Source: an uncultured Ruminococcus sp.
Lineage (GTDB): Bacteria > Bacillota > Clostridia > Oscillospirales > Ruminococcaceae
Direction of reading: 5' to 3'
NCBI GenBank assembly: GCA_945867875.1
Contig: CAMBJF010000063.1
Location: forward strand, 1 to 11,338
DNA: 11,338 nucleotides
Shown here: positions 6,930 through 11,338 of the stretch, piece after piece
Position numbering within the stretch: the first letter of the stretch is position 1
How the letters are laid out: every line of letters begins with the position of its first letter
Made by a program: the position numbers and the translations under genes
The notes under the pieces: model-generated
What the model was told of the DNA's origin: nothing
The model's input: only the letters and a program-made list of their open reading frames with translations
The model's database searches: none

Positions 6930-6964
6930 AAAAAAGCACTTTCCCCCGAAAGAGAAAATGCTTT
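6930..6964 (-). terminator. Intrinsic terminator or attenuator upstream of rtcB
   Basis: On the minus strand an 11-bp stem with one G-U pair (6954-6964 with 6933-6943) ends in a run of six T. It lies 32 bases after the stop of the 31-codon ORF and 28 bases before the rtcB start. As I see no good promoter between it and rtcB, rtcB must be read through it or started inside the small ORF. It could simply end a separate small gene. Confidence 0.82.
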
Positions 6965-6996
6965 AGGTATGTCTTTAAAATGTGCATAAATCTACG

Positions 6997-7092
6997 TCAG
7001 TTTATGGCACGGCAAGGCAGACCTATTCGTTTCATTTCCAGGTCAATTGCTGTATTATAGCTGATTATTGTAAGTCTTGTAAGTCGTTTCAT
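6997..7092 (-). CDS. 31-aa small protein or leader peptide upstream of rtcB
   Basis: A short ORF with unusually complete expression signals: promoter at 7126-7154, GAAAGGAGG ribosome site 7 bases before the ATG, and a terminator after the stop. The peptide starts MKRLTRLTIISYN and ends MKRIGLPCRAIN; it is basic, with one Cys and no membrane segment. The repeated RLT comes from a 9-base tandem repeat (TTGTAAGTC twice, plus strand 7068-7085). No run of a single amino acid suggests classic amino-acid attenuation. The ribosome site and start codon can pair with codons near the end of the ORF. It may be a leader peptide controlling rtcB, an independent small protein, or part of a structured RNA whose ORF is incidental. 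I do not recognise a family. Confidence that it is translated is moderate. Confidence 0.6.
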   Translation of the reverse strand: MKRLTRLTIISYNTAIDLEMKRIGLPCRAIN

Positions 7093-7102
7093 AGGTCTGC
7101 CT
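7015..7102 (-). promoter_or_regulatory. Long-range stem masking the start of the 31-aa ORF
   Basis: AGGCAGACCTAT (plus strand 7015-7026) is the exact reverse complement of ATAGGTCTGCCT (7091-7102). In the minus-strand mRNA the 12-bp stem would cover the last bases of the Shine-Dalgarno and the AU of the start codon, pairing them with codons for the I-G-L-P region, across a 64-base loop. A ribosome on the ORF would open the stem. Confidence 0.7.
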
Positions 7103-7125
7103 CCTTTCAAAATTTATTGTATGTA

Positions 7126-7154
7126 ATGTTATCACGGAATAAAATCGGTGTCAA
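7126..7154 (-). promoter_or_regulatory. Sigma-A promoter of the 31-aa ORF and rtcB leader
   Basis: On the minus strand a perfect TTGACA (7149-7154), 17 bases, then TAACAT (7126-7131). Transcription would begin near 7119, about 27 bases before the ATG of the small ORF, giving a leader of about 190 bases up to the terminator. Confidence 0.75.
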
Positions 7155-7200
7155 TAGATATTTCAATATTTTGTACAAATTCACAAAGTCAAATACTTTT

Positions 7201-7222
7201 TATATACATTGGGCTGTATATA
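7201..7222. repeat. 8-bp palindrome after sigK
   Basis: TATATACA (7201-7208) pairs with TGTATATA (7215-7222) around TTGGGC, directly after the sigK stop. Read in the sigK direction it has no T run, so it is a poor terminator. It may protect the 3' end of the mRNA or bind a protein. Bases 7155-7200 show nothing else recognisable. Confidence 0.4.
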
Positions 7223-7224
7223 TT

Positions 7225-7911
7225 TTACCCCTCATACCTCTCTTTCAGCTTCTCCAACGCCTTTTTCTCTATCCGTGATACATAAGAACGGGAGATGTTC
7301 AGCTTATCCGCAACCTCTCGCTGGGTAAGGGGCTTCAAGCCGTAAAGCCCGTAGCGGTGGCGAATAATTTCCTTTTCACGCTCGTCAAGGCACTCTTCTA
7401 TAAAGCCGTAAAGCTGCTTTGAGCGTATCATAACTTCTATCCTGTCAACCATATTGTCGTCCTCGGCGATTATGTCCATAAGGCTCATACTGTTGCCGTC
7501 TTTGTCGGTGTCAACAGGCTCGTCAAGATACACGTCACGGGCGCTTTTTTTGGCGCTTCGGAAAAACATTAACACTTCATTTTCGATGCACTTAGCTGCA
7601 TATGTAGCGAACCTGATCGATTTGGAATTGTTGAAGGAATTTACCGCTTTTATAAGCCCGATAGTGCCGATGGAGATAAGCTCCTCGCTGTCAACATTCG
7701 GGGAATAATACTTCTTCACAACGTGGGCGACAAGCCTCAGATTATGCTCGATAAGCTCGCTTCGGGCAGATACATCACCCTCCGCCATTCTCACGAAAGC
7801 CTCTGCTTCCTTTTCTGCGGACAGTGGCTTCGGGAACACCGTCGTGCTGTCAAGATGCAGGGCAAAATACAGCATATGTTCGAGAAACCAGGAAATAAGT
7901 CCGCCAAACAT
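7225..7911 (-). CDS. sigK: Sporulation sigma factor SigK with pro-sequence
   Basis: Sigma-K directs late mother-cell transcription (coat, cortex) during sporulation. The 228-residue protein begins with a hydrophobic segment, MFGGLISWFLEHMLYFALHL, that aligns in place with the B. subtilis pro-sequence removed by the SpoIVFB membrane protease, followed by the FPKPLS block. Region 2 shows EHNLRLVAHVVKKYY, ELISIGTIGLIKAVNSF and FATYAAKCIENEVLM; region 4 shows LTQREVADKLNISRSYVSRI. An in-frame GTG at 7920 lies inside the GAGGTGA ribosome site, so the start is the ATG at 7911. The gene is intact and carries no skin-type insertion. It follows the DUF368 gene by 71 bases, with a hairpin between; I see no strong sigma-A promoter of its own. 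In the small chance it is sigma-E or another relative, the pro-sequence and region 4 still favour sigma-K. Confidence 0.92.
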   Translation of the reverse strand: MFGGLISWFLEHMLYFALHLDSTTVFPKPLSAEKEAEAFVRMAEGDVSARSELIEHNLRLVAHVVKKYYSPNVDSEELISIGTIGLIKAVNSFNNSKSIRFATYAAKCIENEVLMFFRSAKKSARDVYLDEPVDTDKDGNSMSLMDIIAEDDNMVDRIEVMIRSKQLYGFIEECLDEREKEIIRHRYGLYGLKPLTQREVADKLNISRSYVSRIEKKALEKLKERYEG

Positions 7912-7923
7912 AAAAATCACCTC

Positions 7924-7953
7924 GGATATACATTATTTTTTAAATGTATATTC
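7924..7953. repeat. Hairpin/palindrome before the sigK ribosome site
   Basis: A 9-bp perfect inverted repeat, ATATACATT (7926-7934) and AATGTATAT (7943-7951), has an AT-only loop and one more pair at the ends. It ends one base before the sigK GAGGTGA. It could be an operator or an mRNA hairpin. The 3' arm shares ATATACATT with the palindrome on the other side of sigK. Confidence 0.5.
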
Positions 7954-7982
7954 GGGGTGAATTTTGTCCTATTCGATTTTTG

Positions 7983-8831
7983 TTATTTTTCTTCGGGGAG
8001 CTCTACTTCTTCCTTTTTGGTGAGCTTGTTTCCCATATGGTCCATAACAATGGGTATTGCAAGGCTTATGAGGAAGATAACTATTGCGATGATGCCCTCG
8101 GAATTGAAGGTAAATTCTCTTGGGTAAACGGCGGGGAGAGAGCCGATTATCAGTCCGAGTATAGCGCAGTATGTTCCCGTTTTGCACTTTTTAAGAAGAA
8201 TGCTTATGACCTTGGCGGCGACGAGAAGTCCTATGACTGCGCCTATACCGTAATAGATGATTGTGATGAAGTCAGGCTCGCTTACGGCTCTGATAGCGTT
8301 GTCGTAACCGCCGAGAATTTTTAAGACAAGCGCTCCGCTGAGACCCGGCATTATCATTGCGGCGGCGGCAAATACAGTCATTATGATAATGGATACGGGG
8401 TTTATGCCGAATGCGGCGCTGCCCTCTTTAAGAGAGTTGAAAAGGATTATGCCAACTGCCGCAAGTATGAACGGCACGAGATGAATTGGTTTAAGCTTTC
8501 CCGAGCCTTTGCACTCTCTGAATATTGCGGGGAGAGAGCCGATTATTACGCCCATAAAGAAAAACTGTGTGGGGACGTTGTGGTTCTCGAAAAGATATCC
8601 CAGCACCTTTGAGGCAAGGAATATTCCAAGTATCACGCCTATTCCCAAAGGTATGAGAAAGGGCAGATTTTTTTTCAGTTTTTTCAGATCAATGTCAATA
8701 GCGTCAAGCAGGCGGTCATATATTTTAAGTACGAATGCGATGGTTCCGCCGCTCACTCCGGGAATGGCATCGGCAATTCCAACGCAGGCTCCCTTTAAAA
8801 CAAGAACGAGCCATTCTTTGAATTTTTTCAT
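7983..8831 (-). CDS. popT: DUF368 membrane protein, PopT-type undecaprenyl-phosphate translocase
   Basis: DUF368 proteins were shown in 2023 to flip undecaprenyl phosphate back across the membrane for reuse in cell-wall synthesis (PopT). The 282-residue protein has about eight hydrophobic segments and two copies of a related re-entrant motif: DAIPGVSGGTIAFVL (21-35) and AMIMPGLSGALVLKILGGYD (158-177), an inverted-repeat layout typical of transporters. The tail is charged (KKEEVELPEEK). An upstream ATG at 8870 would coincide with the transcription start and lacks a ribosome site, whereas AAGGAG lies 9 bases before the ATG at 8831, so I use 8831. The gene has its own promoter and is followed by sigK. 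Function is by family; the gene symbol assumes true orthology. Confidence 0.88.
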   Translation of the reverse strand: MKKFKEWLVLVLKGACVGIADAIPGVSGGTIAFVLKIYDRLLDAIDIDLKKLKKNLPFLIPLGIGVILGIFLASKVLGYLFENHNVPTQFFFMGVIIGSLPAIFRECKGSGKLKPIHLVPFILAAVGIILFNSLKEGSAAFGINPVSIIIMTVFAAAAMIMPGLSGALVLKILGGYDNAIRAVSEPDFITIIYYGIGAVIGLLVAAKVISILLKKCKTGTYCAILGLIIGSLPAVYPREFTFNSEGIIAIVIFLISLAIPIVMDHMGNKLTKKEEVELPEEK

Positions 8832-8873
8832 ATTTTCAAACTCCTTTTTTACATTCTCATAAATTGCCATTTC

Positions 8874-8902
8874 AGTATATCACATAATCTTTTCGATATC
8901 AA
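8874..8902 (-). promoter_or_regulatory. Sigma-A promoter of the DUF368 gene
   Basis: On the minus strand TTGATA (8897-8902), 17 bases, then TATACT (8874-8879). The start point falls near 8867, inside the longer candidate coding frame, which supports the shorter protein start at 8831. Confidence 0.8.
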
Positions 8903-8942
8903 TAGCAAATGAGGCTTATTCTGAATTTTTAACGAAATCTTA

Positions 8943-8971
8943 TTGAAATTTAATTTAAGGTATGGTATAAT
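8943..8971 (+). promoter_or_regulatory. Sigma-A promoter of the membrane protein-EAL operon
   Basis: TTGAAA (8943-8948), 17 bases, then a perfect TATAAT (8966-8971). It diverges from the DUF368 promoter with only 40 bases between the -35 boxes. Transcription would begin about 20 bases before the GTG start. Confidence 0.88.
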
Positions 8972-9000
8972 ATAAACAAACATTGAAAGGACTGACCGCT

Positions 9001-9381
9001 GTGGGAAGCTACATAACTACTTATATGAAGTCCGTTGAAGCCGCCCTTGATGACGACAACACAGACTGGGAGGCTCTTAAAAGAGAGCACCTCGTTCAGA
9101 TCGGATTTATCCAGCACGAAAGACTTATACACCTTATTGTCACGGTGATGTGCTGTCTGCTGCTGTTTATCGGGCTGTGCGTTTTCTTTATCTCGAATCT
9201 TATCCCGTTCCTTATCGTTGACGGTCTCCTGCTTATTCTCGATTTCTGCTACCTTATATATTACTGCTTTATCGAAAACAGCACCCAGAAGCTGTACCGC
9301 CTTTACAACCGCATCTGCGCAAAGGCAGAGCCTGACAACAAGACTGTGACCGATATCCTGACCCAGAAAAAGCTGACATAA
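9001..9381 (+). CDS. Two-helix membrane protein, unknown function, 126 aa
   Basis: I do not recognise this family. The N-terminal ~42 residues are soluble and acidic, with a helix around EAALDDDNTDWEALKREH. Two adjacent hydrophobic helices follow: about 43-65 (LIVTVMCCLLLFIGLCVFFI) and 67-91 (LIPFLIVDGLLLILDFCYLI), joined by a very short turn, with several Cys. The C-terminal 35 residues are soluble and basic. Both ends are probably cytoplasmic, forming a membrane hairpin. The frame runs back to a TTG at 8983, but that TTG is part of the TTGAAAGGA ribosome site, so I start at the GTG at 9001. It is co-transcribed with the EAL gene 25 bases downstream, so a link to c-di-GMP signalling, for example as a membrane anchor, is a reasonable guess only. 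Confidence 0.8.
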   Translation: MGSYITTYMKSVEAALDDDNTDWEALKREHLVQIGFIQHERLIHLIVTVMCCLLLFIGLCVFFISNLIPFLIVDGLLLILDFCYLIYYCFIENSTQKLYRLYNRICAKAEPDNKTVTDILTQKKLT

Positions 9382-9406
9382 ATTTTTTTAGATTGGAGAT
9401 CATGCT

Positions 9407-10612
9407 GTGAAAGTTACCGCCGAGATGGTCCGTGAAATAATCGAAAAAAAGGACATCATCGTTGAATTTCAGCCTATATATTCACTTAACACGAAAAAAT
9501 ACATCGGACTTGAAGCCCTTTCAAGGGGACTTTACAACGGTGAGATAGTTTCCCCTTATTTCCTTTTTGAGTACGCAAAAAAGGACGGAAATGTGCTGAC
9601 GCTGGATAGGATATGCCGTGAGAAAGCTATGAGGGCTTTTTCAGCCGAAAGCTCCGCTCCGTCGCTGTTCATAAACTTTGAGACCTCTGTTCTGAACGGG
9701 CTTACTTCGGGCACGGGCGAAATTCTGAGGACGGCTGCGGAAAATCATATATCGCCCCAGAACATCGTTATCGAGCTGAACGAATCACGGGTGAAGGATT
9801 CATATAACCTGATGATGTTCGTGGATTTTTACCGCTCAAAGGGTTTTCTTATCGCTCTGGACAATGTGAGTGCAGGACTTGACACATTGAACCGCATTAT
9901 GCTCATAAACCCCGACATCATCAAGATAGACAGGGCTATCGTTTCTCAGATCGAGAACAACAAGTACAATCAGGAGGTCTTCCGCTCCATTATCAACACC
10001 GCAAAGCAAATTGGTGCTATGACCGTTGCGGAGGGCGTTGAGACTGTTGACGAGGTAATCACCTGCATGATACTTGGGGTGGACTATTTTCAGGGATTTT
10101 ATTTTCAGAAGCCTGAGCAGTTCAATTATCTTTTCACAAATGAAGCAAGGCTGAGGGTGGAAGAGGCGGCTCAGAAGCTGAACATCTCCACAAAGAAAAA
10201 TCCCACGGTCGTGAATATGAAGATTGAAAGCTACAAGCGCATCATTTACGAGCTTGTGAACCGTCTTTCCTGTATGACCCACGATGATTACAACGCCGAG
10301 CTGAGGGATTATGTTGACGAGCACAATGAGATAGAATGTGCCTTTCTCATCGACAGCAAGGGATTTCAGATAACCGACACCGTTATGACCCCCGACACGG
10401 AGATACTGGAGGGCTATCACCCTGCTATCATCGGCGTGAACCACGATATCAAGAATTATTTTTACGCTATAAAGGAACAGATAGAAGACCCGTTCATTTC
10501 GGGCTGGTACATAAGCAATGCTACGGGCAAAAGCTGTAAGACCATTTCTTCAAAGTTCTACAATAAAAATGGCGAGATGATTGTCGCCTGCGTTGACCTT
10601 AAAAAACAGTGA
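9407..10612 (+). CDS. EAL-domain protein with C-terminal sensor-like domain
   Basis: EAL domains cleave, or sometimes only bind, the second messenger c-di-GMP. The EAL domain spans residues ~5-245: EALSR with Glu36, Asn90 in FINFE, Glu123 in VIELNE, Asp152, Lys173 in KID, Glu209 in VAEGVET and Gln229 in FQGFYF, matching the main metal and substrate residues of known enzymes such as RocR. The usual DDFGTG loop 6 reads DNVSAG: the second Asp is Asn153, and the rest is changed. Residues ~265-401 form a separate domain (CAFLIDSKGFQITD ... FISGWYISNATGKSCKTISS ... NGEMIVACVDL) that looks like a PAS/Cache fold, as in B. subtilis YkuI. There is no GGDEF domain or membrane segment, so the protein is cytoplasmic. 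The start is GTG with GGAG 8 bases upstream. Residual activity is uncertain: it may be a slow phosphodiesterase or a receptor. Confidence 0.92.
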   Translation: MKVTAEMVREIIEKKDIIVEFQPIYSLNTKKYIGLEALSRGLYNGEIVSPYFLFEYAKKDGNVLTLDRICREKAMRAFSAESSAPSLFINFETSVLNGLTSGTGEILRTAAENHISPQNIVIELNESRVKDSYNLMMFVDFYRSKGFLIALDNVSAGLDTLNRIMLINPDIIKIDRAIVSQIENNKYNQEVFRSIINTAKQIGAMTVAEGVETVDEVITCMILGVDYFQGFYFQKPEQFNYLFTNEARLRVEEAAQKLNISTKKNPTVVNMKIESYKRIIYELVNRLSCMTHDDYNAELRDYVDEHNEIECAFLIDSKGFQITDTVMTPDTEILEGYHPAIIGVNHDIKNYFYAIKEQIEDPFISGWYISNATGKSCKTISSKFYNKNGEMIVACVDLKKQ

Positions 10613-10619
10613 TTTTTAT

Positions 10620-10646
10620 GAGACAGCCAAGGCTGTCTCTTTTTTT
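10620..10646 (+). terminator. Intrinsic terminator of the EAL operon
   Basis: GAGACAGCC (10620-10628) pairs with GGCTGTCTC (10631-10639). An effective 8-bp stem with a CAAG loop is followed by seven T, 8 bases after the stop codon. Confidence 0.93.
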
Positions 10647-10676
10647 GCATCTTCCCAAATGTTTACAAAATATATA

Positions 10677-10705
10677 TTGACAAATCAGAACAATTGTGCT
10701 ATAAT
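10677..10705 (+). promoter_or_regulatory. Distal promoter of iorA (P1)
   Basis: Perfect TTGACA (10677-10682), 17 bases, perfect TATAAT (10700-10705). It begins about 30 bases after the EAL terminator and gives a leader of about 70 bases. Confidence 0.88.
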
Positions 10706-10720
10706 ATATCAAAAGAATTA

Positions 10721-10749
10721 TTGACGGCGGCACTTTAGTGTGGTATAAT
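10721..10749 (+). promoter_or_regulatory. Proximal promoter of iorA (P2)
   Basis: TTGACG (10721-10726), 17 bases, perfect TATAAT (10744-10749). It lies 44 bases downstream of P1 in the same direction and would start transcription near 10756, just ahead of the AAAGGA ribosome site. Confidence 0.82.
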
Positions 10750-10781
10750 ATGTATATATGCTTTTTTGAAAGGACAAGACG

Positions 10782-11292
10782 ATGAAAAAGGAATACATAA
10801 TGGGCAACGGAGCTATTGCTCTCGGCGCTCTTGCGGCAGGCGTTAATTTCGTTTCGGGGTACCCGGGCACTCCGTCTTCCGAGATAGTGGAGACTATTGC
10901 CAAGCACCCTCACGACGGCGTTTATATTGAATGGTCGGTAAATGAAAAGGCGGCTCTTGAAGCGGCGGCGGCGGCGGCTTACTCGGGGGCAAGGGCTATT
11001 GTGACGATGAAGCAGGTGGGGCTCAATGTGGCTTCCGACCCCCTTATGTCGCTGGCTTATGTGGGCGTTAAGGGCGGCATGGTCATTGTTTCCGCTGATG
11101 ACCCAGGCCCTATCTCCTCTCAGACAGAGCAGGACACGAGAATGTTTGCGAAATTCGCACGCATACCTGTGTTCGACCCTGTGTCTCCCGAAGAGGCTTA
11201 CGAAATGATACAGGAGGCTTTCGAGCTTTCGGAGAAATACTCCACGCCTGTGCTTTTCAGACCCACCACAAGAATATGCCACGCTTATGCAT
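10782..11292 (+). CDS. iorA: Indolepyruvate ferredoxin oxidoreductase alpha subunit, 3' truncated
   Basis: IorA, with IorB, oxidatively decarboxylates indolepyruvate and other aryl pyruvates to acyl-CoA, passing electrons to ferredoxin, in anaerobic aromatic amino-acid metabolism; run backwards it can assimilate aryl acids. The 170 visible residues are the N-terminal pyruvate-ferredoxin-oxidoreductase-type domain: MGNGAIALGALAAGV (7-21), VSGYPGTPSSEI (24-35), EWSVNEKAALEAA (50-62), VTMKQVGLNVASDPLM (74-89), SADDPGPISSQTEQDTR (104-120). The full protein is normally about 580-620 aa, so some two thirds, including the thiamine-diphosphate and ferredoxin-like iron-sulfur parts, are missing because the fragment ends in adapter at 11293. 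AAAGGA lies 7 bases before the ATG. iorB would be expected downstream but is not visible. A (GCG)5 run at ~10962-10976 encodes part of a six-alanine stretch. Confidence 0.95.
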
Positions 11293-11338
11293 CTGTCTCT
11301 TATACACATCTCCGAGCCCACGAGACGCTACGCTATCT
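11293..11338 (+). other. Nextera adapter with i7 index (artefact)
   Basis: The 19-base mosaic end CTGTCTCTTATACACATCT is followed by CCGAGCCCACGAGAC (to 11326), the 8-base sequence GCTACGCT (11327-11334) and ATCT, the start of the P7 primer. GCTACGCT is, from memory, Nextera index N709. None of this is genomic; it mirrors the adapter at bases 1-33. Confidence 0.98.

Noticed and set aside
7015..7026. The 12-bp repeat pair as insertion-element ends or an attachment site
   Set aside because: The arms are only 64 bases apart, lie inside one short transcript and enclose no transposase; an RNA stem explains them better.
6903..7154. A known riboswitch or T-box upstream of rtcB
   Set aside because: I see no T-box specifier or consensus motif, and no conserved core of a riboswitch class I know; only the stem, ORF and terminator can be supported.
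7225..7911. skin-type recombination element in sigK
   Set aside because: The sigK frame is continuous from the pro-sequence to region 4, with no insertion or recombinase gene nearby.
7454..8324. Plus-strand open frames opposite sigK and the DUF368 gene
   Set aside because: Both minus-strand proteins match known families along their length; the plus frames have no ribosome sites or family features.
9836..10444. Minus-strand open frame of 202 codons within the EAL gene
   Set aside because: A shadow of a well supported coding frame; no start signals.
34..11292. CRISPR array, tRNA, rRNA, transposase or prophage genes
   Set aside because: No spaced direct repeats, tRNA-like cloverleaf, rRNA stretch or transposase/integrase frame was seen. 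The only transposon sequence is the Tn5 mosaic end of the library adapters.
10599..11321. Long minus-strand open frame, 240 codons, opposite iorA
   Set aside because: It begins inside the right adapter (MCIRDR artefact), has no ribosome site or family resemblance, and is the shadow of iorA, whose protein is clearly recognisable.

Overview
The window looks like a low-to-mid GC Firmicute of class Clostridia, probably a Ruminococcus/Oscillospiraceae-like gut or rumen bacterium. This rests on a SpoVT and a pro-sigma-K of Bacillus/Clostridium type, near-consensus sigma-A promoters with 17-base spacers, strong GGAGG ribosome binding sites, a GH127 plant-polysaccharide enzyme and a fermentative indolepyruvate:ferredoxin oxidoreductase. 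The genus is inferred, not proven. The contig is not clean. Bases 1-33 and 11293-11338 are Illumina Nextera adapter (the right end also carries an i7 index), so genomic DNA runs only from 34 to 11292. Both terminal genes are cut by fragment ends, not by biology.

Layout, left to right. (1) A 5'-truncated GH127 beta-L-arabinofuranosidase-like gene (+) converges on an AraC regulator (-); their 3' ends overlap by 8 bases. (2) spoVT (+) and a marR-MATE efflux operon (-) converge on a shared bidirectional terminator. The marR promoter is nearly perfect and has a 14-bp inverted repeat placed like an autorepression operator. (3) A monocistronic 64-aa gene (-) has its own promoter and terminator. (4) An RNA-repair unit on the minus strand consists of a promoter, a 31-codon ORF whose start site can pair with its own 3' end, an intrinsic terminator, then rtcB RNA ligase and an overlapping 57-aa very basic protein. 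(5) Minus strand: a DUF368/PopT-type undecaprenyl-phosphate translocase followed by pro-sigma-K. (6) Divergent from it, on the plus strand: a 126-aa two-helix membrane protein and an EAL-domain protein with a degenerate loop 6 and a C-terminal sensor-like domain, closed by a terminator. (7) Tandem promoters drive iorA, which is cut by the right adapter.

The most unusual part is the leader of rtcB (about 6903-7154). A short ORF, a 12-bp long-range stem covering its Shine-Dalgarno and start codon, and a terminator 28 bases before the rtcB start together look like a translation-coupled attenuator, or else an independent small-protein gene. The remaining genes are recognisable families in ordinary operons, with several start codons corrected from ribosome binding site evidence.
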